Of a stretch of DNA of 43,524 nucleotides, positions 33,144-41,025 are shown piece by piece (position 1 is the first letter of the stretch; the number at the start of each line of letters is the position of its first letter). The stretch spans positions 1-43,524 of the forward strand of contig CALWHD010000078.1 in NCBI GenBank assembly GCA_944380235.1, in the 5' to 3' direction. Position numbers and translations under genes: made by a program. The notes under the pieces are model-generated. The model saw only the letters and a list, made by a program, of their open reading frames with translations. It made no database searches and was not told the origin of the DNA. Origin of the DNA: an uncultured Blautia sp. Its GTDB lineage: Bacteria > Bacillota > Clostridia > Lachnospirales > Lachnospiraceae.

Positions 33144-34349
33144 TTATTCAGCTGTATCCGCAGCAGCACTGTCTGCACCGTCTGTGGTTTCAGAAGTATC
33201 TGCGTCACCTGTCGTTTCCTCTGTAGTCTCTGAGTTCTCTTCTGTATCTGCAGAAGTATCATTTTCTTCTGTGCCTTCCTCAGCTGTTTCTTCTGTTTCC
33301 GGCTGCTTAATGGTGTACTGATCATAATCGTTCAGCTCTGCTTTGTCCCATTCTTTTTCATTGACTGTGAAGTCCGCCTCTTCTGTCCACTGATCCAGAA
33401 GATCTGTATACGCTTCCTGCTGTCTCTGTACTACAATGTTTTCTTTCTCCGCATCTGTAGCTTCACGGTCCAGCACACTGTCCATTCTCACCACAAAGTA
33501 AGCGTTTTCTCCCTCTACCACACTCTGATAGACTTCTCCGTCACTCAGAGTTTTGGCTGCTTCTTTTAATTTATCATCCAGAATGGTATCCTCATCGTCA
33601 AAGGTATTCTCCACTCCGTTTAAATTCTCATCCACTTCCTTGGCAATCTCATTCAGATCCGCAGAAGCAGGATCCTCCGATGCGTTCAGCTTGTCCAGGA
33701 TTGTCTGTGCCTGATCTTTCTTCGCCTGTTTCTCTTCATCAGTCAGAGGTGTGGTAGTTCCGTCCTCATTCTGCGTGTCGCTGATGTCTATGCGGCAGTA
33801 AGAAATTTTGCTCTGCGCAGCCTCTTCGTCTGATACCTCTGTATCCACATCTGCGATCATCGGATCATACATTTTGCTCTGATAGGTATATAAAGTAAGC
33901 AGATCCTCCACATCTTCCTGTGTGACAGCCAGCCTGGCGACAGTTGTCTCATCATTAGCTTCCATAAAGTTCTTGGCCGCCTCTTCAATCTTTGTCTGCT
34001 CCTCTTCTGACACGGACACATCATAATCTGCCGCATGCTGCTTCAGAAGAATCATATTTTCCAGCTGTGTGATCACATTATCCTTGGTAACTTCTCCGTA
34101 GGTCTGATCATCACCTGCGTCCTGATCCCACACTCCTGTGGTGCTCCCTCCCATCATGGCATAATAGGAAAGCATCTGTGCCTGATTCATACGGAGCATC
34201 AGATTTCCGGTTCCCACAGAAACTGTATCCTCCCCGCAGGTGATCAGATCTGCGGTTCCGTCTATTTCTTTTGAACACCCTGTCAGTCCTGAAATTCCCA
34301 GAGCTCCTGCCAGTGCGGTATATACCAGTTTTTTCGCTGCTTTATTCAT
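33144..34349 (-). CDS. PrsA/SurA-like lipoprotein foldase (peptidyl-prolyl isomerase family)
   Basis: A membrane-anchored extracytoplasmic chaperone, 401 residues. The signal peptide ends in lipobox LTGC with Cys25. Residues about 90-180 form a SurA_N/trigger-like helical region (VTKDNVITQLENMILLKQHA, TQEDVEDLLTLYTYQSKMY). A degenerate parvulin-type region (about 180-310) follows, ending in LSDGEVYQSVVEGENAYFVV. The last 55 or so residues are a low-complexity Glu/Thr/Asp/Ser tail. It is downstream of mfd on the same strand but has its own promoter and paired leader hairpins. GGAGG lies 12 bases before the ATG, a little far. The isomerase activity is not certain because the parvulin core is weakly conserved. 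Confidence 0.8.
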   Translation of the reverse strand: MNKAAKKLVYTALAGALGISGLTGCSKEIDGTADLITCGEDTVSVGTGNLMLRMNQAQMLSYYAMMGGSTTGVWDQDAGDDQTYGEVTKDNVITQLENMILLKQHAADYDVSVSEEEQTKIEEAAKNFMEANDETTVARLAVTQEDVEDLLTLYTYQSKMYDPMIADVDTEVSDEEAAQSKISYCRIDISDTQNEDGTTTPLTDEEKQAKKDQAQTILDKLNASEDPASADLNEIAKEVDENLNGVENTFDDEDTILDDKLKEAAKTLSDGEVYQSVVEGENAYFVVRMDSVLDREATDAEKENIVVQRQQEAYTDLLDQWTEEADFTVNEKEWDKAELNDYDQYTIKQPETEETAEEGTEENDTSADTEENSETTEETTGDADTSETTDGADSAAADTAE

Positions 34350-34375
34350 ATTCTTAAATTTCCTCCCTTGATGAT

Positions 34376-34429
34376 CTGCTGTCTGCGACAGCAGGAAAGG
34401 ACATTACCGAAAAATGTAATGTCCTTTCC
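34376..34429 (-). promoter_or_regulatory. Tandem 5' leader hairpins of the PrsA-like gene
   Basis: Two perfect stem-loops lie at the predicted 5' end of the transcript: 14 bp (34416-34429 with 34394-34407, 8-base loop) and 8 bp (34387-34394 with 34376-34383, 3-base loop), sharing one base. The predicted start is at about 34424-34426, so the RNA would begin inside the first stem. They could protect the mRNA 5' end, or be terminator-like remnants after mfd, though no U tract follows. Confidence 0.55.
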
Positions 34430-34430
34430 T

Positions 34431-34459
34431 ATTATAGTCGCTTTTCCATTTACGGGCAA
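34431..34459 (-). promoter_or_regulatory. Promoter of the PrsA-like gene
   Basis: TTGCCC (34454-34459), a 17-base spacer and TATAAT (34431-34436) on the minus strand, in the gap between mfd and the foldase gene. Confidence 0.75.
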
Positions 34460-34497
34460 GAGGATTTTTGCAGATGTGTGTGAAGTTCCTGTGAACA

Positions 34498-37400
34498 TTA
34501 CTCCTCTGTCACCAGTTTTCCAAAATCTTTCATAACAGAAGTGAGAAGCTCCAGGACATCCAGCATTTCTTTGGGTTTCTTTCCCTTTAAAGAAACCAGG
34601 AAATATGGTGTTTCTTCCATTTTCATCTGCAGATTTCTTTTATATTTTTCAAGAATCTCCGGGAAACCTGCGGGGTTTAACTTCGCCCTTTCAAACATGC
34701 TGACTTTTACTGCTGTACCGTTTTGCTTGATCTCTTTTACATAAGCTTTATGGGCAAGAGCTTTCAGACTTGCAATTCCAAGAAGATTCTGAACTGCTTT
34801 GGGCGGCTCTCCAAAACGATCCAGAAGTTCCTCCAGCATATCCTCGTATTCATCCTCAGATTCAATTGCTGCGATCCTTTTGTAAATATCCAGTTTCTGG
34901 AACTCGTTTGGAATATAAGAGGGCGGAATAAATGCATTCAGCTCCAGATCCACCGCTGTCTCAAAATCTTCCTGCTGTTTGATTCCCCTCTCTTCTTTCA
35001 CGGCCTCATCCAGCATCTTACAGTACAGATCATACCCCACTGCCTGCATATGTCCATGCTGTTCCGCACCTAAAAGATTTCCTGCACCCCGGATCTCCAG
35101 ATCTCTCATGGCAATCTTAAATCCGCTTCCCAGATCTGTAAATTCCCGAATCGCATGCAGCCGTTTTTCCGCTACTTCTTTGAGCATCTTATTCCTTCGG
35201 TACATCAAGAAAGCATATGCTGTTTTATTGGAACGCCCCACTCTTCCTCTCAGCTGATAGAGCTGGGCAAGCCCCATTTGATCTGCATCATGAATGATCA
35301 TGGTATTGGCATTGGAGATATCCAGCCCTGTCTCAATGATGGTGGTGGATACCAGCACATCAATCTCTCCGTTGATGAATCCATACATGATTTTTTCCAG
35401 CTGATGTTCATGCATCTGTCCATGGGCATACGCTACTGCAGCCTCTGGTACCAGCTTTGCTACCCGGTTTGTGATCTCTTCAATGTCATTAACACGGTTG
35501 TATACATAATACACCTGTCCACCTCTGGCAATTTCCCTGCTTATGGCTTCTCTCACCATTTCTTCATAGTATTCCATCACATAGGGCTGCACCGGCATTC
35601 GATCCATGGCAGCTTCTTCAAGCACACTCATATCCCGAATTCCAATAAGGCTCATGTGAAGGGTTCTGGGAATAGGTGTGGCTGTCAAAGTGAGGACATC
35701 CACACTTTCCTTCATTTTTTTTATCTTTTCCTTATGGGTCACTCCAAAGCGCTGCTCCTCGTCAATGATCAGAAGCCCCAGATCCTTAAACTTAATATCA
35801 TTGGACAGAACTCTGTGGGTACCGATCAGGATATCTACCAGACCTTTCTGCAGATCCGTGATTGTTTTTTTCTGCTCTGCCGGAGTCTTAAACCTGCACA
35901 GCAGATCTACTCTGACGGGAAAGTCCTTCATTCGCTGTACAAAGGTGTTGTAATGCTGCTGAGCCAAAATGGTAGTCGGCACCAGATAAACTACCTGCTT
36001 GTTATCCTGAACAGCTTTAAATGCCGCACGGATGGCGATCTCCGTCTTTCCGTATCCCACATCCCCGCAGACCAGGCGGTCCATGATCTTGGGGCTTTCC
36101 ATATCCTTCTTGGTTGCTTCTATGGCATTCAACTGATCTTCTGTCTCTTCAAAAGGAAACATCTCTTCAAATTCTTTCTGCCATACAGTGTCTGGCTCAT
36201 ACTGATATCCGGCATGCTCCTGTCTTGCCGCATAGAGACGGACCAGATCTTTGGCAATATTCTTTACCGCGCCCCGAACACGGGTTTTGGTTTTATTCCA
36301 CTCCTGGCCTCCCAGCTTGTTCAGTTTAGGAACTTTTGCGTCTGCGCCTGCGTATTTCTGCAGTTTATCCAGCTGGTTTGGAAGAATATACAGGTTTCCG
36401 TTTCCGGCATATTCAATCTTGATGTAATCTTTTGCCACTCTGTCTACGGTGATTTTCTCAATTCCCTTATATACTCCCAGCCCATGATTTTCATGGACCA
36501 CATAATCCCCCACAGAAAGCTCTGTAAAGCTCTGGATCTTCTTTCCGCTGTATTCTGTCTTTTTTCTCTTTTTCTTCTTTTCTCTGCCAAAAATATCCGA
36601 CTCTGTAATGACTACAAATTTGATCAGCGGATATTCAAATCCCCTTCTGGCATTGCCGAATGCTGTCATGATCTCCCCGGGAGCAATGACTCTGTCCATG
36701 TCTTCAGTATAGAAACTGTTAAGCCCTTCTTCCCTCAGATCCTCTGCAAGACGAGCCGCCCTGGTTCTGGAAGGAGAAAGAAGAAGAACACAAAAACCAT
36801 TTTTCTTAAACCTTTTTAAATCTTTAACCAGAAGTTCAAAACTATTGTTATACGGGCTCACTGACACTGCTGTGATCTGGTATTGCCCCTGGATTTCCCA
36901 GTCTCCCTTCTGCTGCTCTATGGTGCACAGAGAAATGCAGTTCTTTTTATTCAGTTTATACACTACCTGCCTGGTGCTTATAAGAAGATCCGTCTGACCG
37001 GCAAGAAGGTATCCCTTTTCCAGGCGGTGTTTCATACTCTCCCGGAATTCTTCTTCAATCGCTTTGCCCTGTTCTGTCAGACGATTGGTCTCATCCAGAA
37101 TTACCAGAGTATCCTCATTCTGAAAATAATCCAGGAAAGTCACTGCATCTTTATAAAAGTATCTCAGAAAATGCTCTGCCGCAGAAAAATCGTGAAATTC
37201 TCTCAGGCTGTCTACTGCGTCTTCTACTGCACTTTTCAGCCTTGCTGCCTCTTCTGTAAGAAAAGCCTCCCGAAACTTCTGTACAGAAGATTTCTTTTCC
37301 TTCTCAATCGCTTTGATCCCTTTTTCCAGCGTTTCCTTATCCAGTACCAGTTCCGCTGCGGGATAAATAGTGATCTCATCCAGATTCTCCACAGAGCGCT

Positions 37401-38049
37401 GGCTTTGTGCATCAAAGCTTCGAATAGAATCAATCTCATCCCCCCACAGCTCGATCCTGACAGGGTTTTCTTCTGTAAGAGGATAAATATCAATGATTCC
37501 TCCCCGGAAGGAAAACTGTCCCGGTGCTTCCGCCTGGGCATTTCTCTCATATCCCATACCGGTCAGCCGCCTTTTCAGCTGATCCATATTCACCTGGCTG
37601 GTGCTGTGGAAATGCAGGGTGTGCTCCTTTATTACCTGAAGAGGAAGCAGGTAGTCCATACAGCCTCCCATACTGGTGATCACTGTCACACCTCGGTTTT
37701 CCAACAAGGCAGCAATCACTTTCATTCTCTCTTTAGTAAGAAGGTTTCCGTGAACATCTGCCTGAAAAAAAATCAGATCCTTTGCCGGATAATAAAATAC
37801 ATCCCTGTTGTACAGACGGTAATCTTCGTAGAGCTCTTTTGCTTTTAAATCATTTTCTGCAATGATCAGACAGTTTGCCTTATCCAGGAGCCTGTCTTTC
37901 TTCATATCTTCAAAAAGCCCATAGATCATATGGGCTTTTTGTGACTCCACGCAGCCTGACAGCTGCAGAACACCCCTGTTCAATGGAAGGCGCTCCCGGA
38001 TTTCCTGATACTGTGTTAAATTTTCCAAAGGCTGCGTGAATACCTTCAT
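34498..38049 (-). CDS. mfd: Transcription-repair coupling factor Mfd
   Basis: Removes stalled RNA polymerase from DNA lesions and recruits UvrA/B. The 1183 residues match the family. The N-terminal UvrB-like module includes QAEAPGQFSFRGGIIDIYPL. The RNA-polymerase-interaction (CarD-like) domain has SVGDYVVHENHGLGVYKGIE. The RecG-like motor has CGDVGYGKTEIAIRAAF (Walker A), LIGTHRVLSNDIKF, LLIIDEEQRFGV (motif II), TLTATPIPRTLHMSLIGIRD and QLRGRVGRSNKTAYAFL. A C-terminal TRCF domain follows. The start is the ATG after AGGAG; the longer frame to 38112 overlaps pth and is unlikely. Four bases after the pth stop, so co-transcribed. Confidence 0.97.
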   Translation of the reverse strand: MKVFTQPLENLTQYQEIRERLPLNRGVLQLSGCVESQKAHMIYGLFEDMKKDRLLDKANCLIIAENDLKAKELYEDYRLYNRDVFYYPAKDLIFFQADVHGNLLTKERMKVIAALLENRGVTVITSMGGCMDYLLPLQVIKEHTLHFHSTSQVNMDQLKRRLTGMGYERNAQAEAPGQFSFRGGIIDIYPLTEENPVRIELWGDEIDSIRSFDAQSQRSVENLDEITIYPAAELVLDKETLEKGIKAIEKEKKSSVQKFREAFLTEEAARLKSAVEDAVDSLREFHDFSAAEHFLRYFYKDAVTFLDYFQNEDTLVILDETNRLTEQGKAIEEEFRESMKHRLEKGYLLAGQTDLLISTRQVVYKLNKKNCISLCTIEQQKGDWEIQGQYQITAVSVSPYNNSFELLVKDLKRFKKNGFCVLLLSPSRTRAARLAEDLREEGLNSFYTEDMDRVIAPGEIMTAFGNARRGFEYPLIKFVVITESDIFGREKKKKRKKTEYSGKKIQSFTELSVGDYVVHENHGLGVYKGIEKITVDRVAKDYIKIEYAGNGNLYILPNQLDKLQKYAGADAKVPKLNKLGGQEWNKTKTRVRGAVKNIAKDLVRLYAARQEHAGYQYEPDTVWQKEFEEMFPFEETEDQLNAIEATKKDMESPKIMDRLVCGDVGYGKTEIAIRAAFKAVQDNKQVVYLVPTTILAQQHYNTFVQRMKDFPVRVDLLCRFKTPAEQKKTITDLQKGLVDILIGTHRVLSNDIKFKDLGLLIIDEEQRFGVTHKEKIKKMKESVDVLTLTATPIPRTLHMSLIGIRDMSVLEEAAMDRMPVQPYVMEYYEEMVREAISREIARGGQVYYVYNRVNDIEEITNRVAKLVPEAAVAYAHGQMHEHQLEKIMYGFINGEIDVLVSTTIIETGLDISNANTMIIHDADQMGLAQLYQLRGRVGRSNKTAYAFLMYRRNKMLKEVAEKRLHAIREFTDLGSGFKIAMRDLEIRGAGNLLGAEQHGHMQAVGYDLYCKMLDEAVKEERGIKQQEDFETAVDLELNAFIPPSYIPNEFQKLDIYKRIAAIESEDEYEDMLEELLDRFGEPPKAVQNLLGIASLKALAHKAYVKEIKQNGTAVKVSMFERAKLNPAGFPEILEKYKRNLQMKMEETPYFLVSLKGKKPKEMLDVLELLTSVMKDFGKLVTEE

Positions 38050-38053
38050 GGTT

Positions 38054-38668
38054 CTACTCCTGCTGTTCCTGTGTTGAATCAGTTCCTGACTTTTTCTTCT
38101 TTCCAGTACCATTGTACTGGTTCATTGCCGCATCAATTCCTTTTTCAAGGATTGTTTCCACCGCATCTGCCGCTTTTTTTACTGCCTCATCTACCAGTTC
38201 CCTCTCCTGAGAGGAAAAATGCCCCAGCACATGGTCGGCAAGATCCCATCCACTAGGTTTTGCTCCAACGCCTACTTTAATGCGGTAAAAATTCTGGGTT
38301 CCCAGTTGTCCGATAATACTCTTGATCCCGTTATGCCCGCCGGCGCTTCCTTTCTTTCTGATGCGGATCTGTCCGGGCTCCAGGTCTATATCGTCGTAAA
38401 TCACCAAAAGCTCTGTCTCCGGATCTATTTTATAATAGTTCACAAATTCCCGTATGGACTCTCCGCTTAAGTTCATATACGTAAGGGGCTTTGCCAGCAT
38501 CACCTTTTCCCCGGCAATGATCCCTTTACCGTACATTGCCTTATGGCCAATGCCTCCCTGGGGAATCCTGTAGCGGTCAATCAATTCATCGACCACGTCA
38601 AATCCCATATTGTGCCTGGTCTTCTCGTATTTTCTGCCTGGATTCCCAAGTCCTGCTATTAAAAACAT
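38054..38668 (-). CDS. pth: Peptidyl-tRNA hydrolase
   Basis: Releases peptides from prematurely dropped peptidyl-tRNA. The 204 residues carry the family motifs: LIAGLGNPGRKYEKTRHNMGF with the catalytic His, KPLTYMNLSGESI, VIYDDIDLEPGQIRIRKKGS and SAGGHNGIKSII. AAGGAG precedes the ATG. It sits 10 bases after the YcgQ-like GTPase gene and 4 bases before mfd, so it forms part of a tight operon. The C-terminus has a Lys/Thr/Gln-rich tail. Confidence 0.96.
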   Translation of the reverse strand: MFLIAGLGNPGRKYEKTRHNMGFDVVDELIDRYRIPQGGIGHKAMYGKGIIAGEKVMLAKPLTYMNLSGESIREFVNYYKIDPETELLVIYDDIDLEPGQIRIRKKGSAGGHNGIKSIIGQLGTQNFYRIKVGVGAKPSGWDLADHVLGHFSSQERELVDEAVKKAADAVETILEKGIDAAMNQYNGTGKKKKSGTDSTQEQQE

Positions 38669-38678
38669 ATGATTCTCC

Positions 38679-39629
38679 TTAATTAAAATATACCAGTTCC
38701 TGCTTCAGCGGCTCTGTCGGCTCTAAAGAAACCGCAGTCAGGACAGGCCCCTCTTTATGATAAGATTCTCTGTATTCATAGTGAACTTTCGCTTTTACCT
38801 TCACCCATTTCCCCGTAACAAGTTTCTTTGCCTCAGGACTTTTGCAGATATAACCAATAAAACTGGTGTCATCTGCACAGCAGGTCATAGCCATTCTTCC
38901 GGGAACAAACTCATCTCTTGCAAACTCTCTGGACTTCAGCACCATTGCAGTAAATGCCACTACTTTTCCATTGTAAGTTTCCGGATGGTCCATGGCATCA
39001 ATAAACCAGATGCCGTAATCTTCATCCATAATATCTATCACATCTGCATTTACATCAAAAGGCATCTCTTCCGCAAAGATATCTTCAATTTCTCCCTCTT
39101 CATCTTCAAAGATGATTTCTGCCGCCTGATTCACTGCCTTGACATTTCTCCTGAAAGAAGCCAGCGGCATATCTGTACTGCAGCGGTTGAATACAACCAT
39201 ATCTGCATTCCGTACCATCTCTACAAAAAGAGACTTCATATTATTCATATAAACCTGGAAAGTAGAAGCATCCACAGTAACGATCTGCTGTGCAATCCCC
39301 CAGTCCTTCGGAAGCCTGATCTCTTCAAATTTGCTTACCTGCCACATACCATTATATTCGATAATGACTCTCTCCGGCCGGTAAAAAGCATCAAAAGCCA
39401 CCAGCCTTTCCTGTGTCAGATCTTCCAGACTGTCAATAATCTCCACATCTGTCCTGGTTTTTTTCAAGGTTTTCTTATCATATTCCTCTTCTCCCTCTTC
39501 ACAGAGAATCAGAAGTGTAGGACCATCGATCTGAAAATAATCCTGCCCTATGGTAAAATCCAGGAAAGTGGTCTTCCCGCTTTCCAGAAAACCAGTCATA
39601 AAGTATACGGGTACTCTGAATTCGTCCAT
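38679..39629 (-). CDS. G3E-family GTPase with YcgQ-like (TIGR03943) C-terminal domain
   Basis: A 316-residue protein. The N-terminal P-loop is visible in VYFMTGFLESGKTTFLDF, and the domain continues with RVIIEYNGMWQV and QIVTVDASTFQVYMNNM, as in CobW/G3E GTPases. It lacks the GCICC metal motif of its neighbour. The C-terminal third (AFTAMVLKSREFARDEFVP, MAMTCCADDTSFIGYICKS, and WVKVKAKVHYEY) resembles YcgQ, a partner of the YcgR permease that is zinc-regulated in B. subtilis. So a metal-handling role, probably with a YcgR-like permease encoded elsewhere, is inferred. AAAGGA precedes the ATG. It starts 21 bases after the cobW-like gene. Confidence 0.8.
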   Translation of the reverse strand: MDEFRVPVYFMTGFLESGKTTFLDFTIGQDYFQIDGPTLLILCEEGEEEYDKKTLKKTRTDVEIIDSLEDLTQERLVAFDAFYRPERVIIEYNGMWQVSKFEEIRLPKDWGIAQQIVTVDASTFQVYMNNMKSLFVEMVRNADMVVFNRCSTDMPLASFRRNVKAVNQAAEIIFEDEEGEIEDIFAEEMPFDVNADVIDIMDEDYGIWFIDAMDHPETYNGKVVAFTAMVLKSREFARDEFVPGRMAMTCCADDTSFIGYICKSPEAKKLVTGKWVKVKAKVHYEYRESYHKEGPVLTAVSLEPTEPLKQELVYFN

Positions 39630-39650
39630 TTGTCAATCCTTTCTCTCCAC

Positions 39651-40748
39651 CTACGCAACACCAAAAAGTTCCGCCAGTTTTTCTTCCTGAAGCTTGGAGC
39701 CTATCACACAGATACGGCCTGTGTAATCCGGTGAACCTTTTCTGATATCGGATTCTCCCGGTACCATATCAAAATAAACCCATTCGCCGTCTTTGCCTTC
39801 CACCATTCCTTTTGCCCTCAGGATCATGCCGTATTCTTCATTATCAGACAAAGTTTCCAAAATCGTCTTGATTTCTTCCTGACTGAATGTTTTGACTGTC
39901 TCCCTTCCCCAGCTTGTGAATACTTCATCTGCATGGTGATGATGGTGATGGCCGTGATCATGATGGTCGTGGTCATGTCCGCAGCCGCATTCTTCATGCT
40001 CATGGTGATGCTCATGATCGTGATGGTCGTGGTCATGTCCGCAGCCGCACTCTTCATGCTCATGGTGATGCTCATGATCGTGATGATCATGGTGTCCGCC
40101 GCATACCGGACAGATTTCCTCTTCCATCAGCTCTTTTTCAAGGGAACGGTTGTTTTCCATGGTATCCAGAATCTTTTGTCCGGAAAGCTGTTCTACCGGA
40201 GTGGTAATCACTGCTGCAGTTTTATTCAGAGAACGAATCAGTTCCACTGCCGCACCTACTTTTTCTTCTGTGGCTTTTTCTGTATCAGTACGGCTCAGTA
40301 TAACGGTTCCTGCATATTCAATCTGATTGCTGAAAAACTCACCGAAATTTTTCATATACATTCTGCATTTCGTAACATCTACCACTGTAGTAAAACTATT
40401 GAGTTTTATGTCAACTTCACTCTCCACTTTCTGTACTGCCTTGATCACATCAGAAAGCTTACCTACTCCTGAAGGCTCAATCAAAATTCTGTCCGGGCTG
40501 TATGTTTTAATTACTTCTTTTAAAGCTTCTCCGAAATCACCTACCAGAGAACAGCAGATACAGCCTGAATTCATCTCACGGATCTCAATTCCTGCGTCCT
40601 TTAAGAATCCGCCGTCAATACCAATTTCGCCAAATTCATTCTCGATCAGTACCACTTGTTCGCCTTTATATGCCTCTGTTAAAAGCTTTTTAATCAATGT
40701 TGTCTTTCCGGCTCCCAGAAACCCTGAAAAAATATCAATTTTAGTCAT
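39651..40748 (-). CDS. CobW/G3E-family metallochaperone GTPase with His-rich insert
   Basis: A 365-residue P-loop GTPase. Visible are GFLGAGKTT (residues 9-17), IENEFGEIGIDG, the metal motif GCICC (Cys63, 65, 66), and EPSGVGKLSDVI. Between the GTPase and C-terminal CobW_C domains (about 212-272) is a metal-binding insert: CPVCGGHH, then two identical 20-residue His/Asp/Glu/Cys repeats (221-240 and 241-260) and a terminal His run. The C-terminal domain has GMILRAKGMVEG and WVYFDMVPGE. Such proteins deliver zinc or another divalent metal to client enzymes. GGGAG precedes the ATG. First of a tight run followed by the YcgQ-like GTPase, pth and mfd. Confidence 0.92.
   Translation of the reverse strand: MTKIDIFSGFLGAGKTTLIKKLLTEAYKGEQVVLIENEFGEIGIDGGFLKDAGIEIREMNSGCICCSLVGDFGEALKEVIKTYSPDRILIEPSGVGKLSDVIKAVQKVESEVDIKLNSFTTVVDVTKCRMYMKNFGEFFSNQIEYAGTVILSRTDTEKATEEKVGAAVELIRSLNKTAAVITTPVEQLSGQKILDTMENNRSLEKELMEEEICPVCGGHHDHHDHEHHHEHEECGCGHDHDHHDHEHHHEHEECGCGHDHDHHDHGHHHHHHADEVFTSWGRETVKTFSQEEIKTILETLSDNEEYGMILRAKGMVEGKDGEWVYFDMVPGESDIRKGSPDYTGRICVIGSKLQEEKLAELFGVA
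39961..40080. repeat. 60-bp tandem duplication in the His-rich insert of the CobW-like gene
   Basis: 39961-40020 and 40021-40080 are identical except for one base (39990 T, 40050 C), which is a silent Glu codon change. Each unit encodes 20 residues. The near identity at DNA level points to a recent duplication. Confidence 0.95.
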
Positions 40749-40794
40749 TTTAATATCTCCCTTCTGCTGAATCTCCTATATTGTGCCCTCCGTC

Positions 40795-40899
40795 TTACCT
40801 TCCAACTCTATAGTATTTCTGAAGGTTTTCCCGCGCAGCATCCTGTACATCGTAAAAGGGGACGAAAGTACATCTTCCGTCCCTGAATACCTCTGTCAT
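40795..40899 (-). CDS. Possible 34-residue open frame in the CobW leader
   Basis: Between the promoter at 40943-40972 and the CobW-like start, a frame begins MTEVFRDGRCTFVPFYDVQD and ends YYRVGR. AGGAT lies immediately before the ATG, so spacing is poor. Composition looks protein-like, and no family was recognised. It contains a hairpin (GGGACG with CGTCCC) that might instead be a regulatory leader structure. Uncertain. Confidence 0.35.
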   Translation of the reverse strand: MTEVFRDGRCTFVPFYDVQDAARENLQKYYRVGR

Positions 40900-40942
40900 A
40901 TCCTGAAATCTGCTTCTGATCCAGGTTTCTCTTACGGTGGTT

Positions 40943-40972
40943 AGTATATCACAACATTTATAAAAAGTGCAA
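40943..40972 (-). promoter_or_regulatory. Promoter of the CobW-like/G3E/pth/mfd run
   Basis: TTGCAC (40967-40972), 18-base spacer and TATACT (40943-40948) on the minus strand. It predicts a leader of about 190 bases before the CobW-like start. No clear Zur-type palindrome was seen over it. Confidence 0.65.
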
Positions 40973-41025
40973 GCAATTCTTTCCCTGCCCATTTATTCCG
41001 TCTTACCCCTTTTCATCGGCGGTTT

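Noticed and set aside
35155..36819. 554-residue plus-strand frame antisense to mfd
   Set aside because: It is fully inside the unmistakable mfd gene; composition is typical of an antisense shadow and no start signal is present.
36883..37848. 321-residue plus-strand frame antisense to mfd
   Set aside because: Shadow of mfd without a ribosome binding site or recognisable domains.
38757..39734. 325-residue plus-strand frame antisense to the GTPase genes
   Set aside because: Covers two clear minus-strand genes and their junction; no start signal.
39961..40080. Tandem 60-bp repeat as a possible CRISPR-like array
   Set aside because: Units are directly adjacent with no spacers and encode an in-frame His-rich protein segment.
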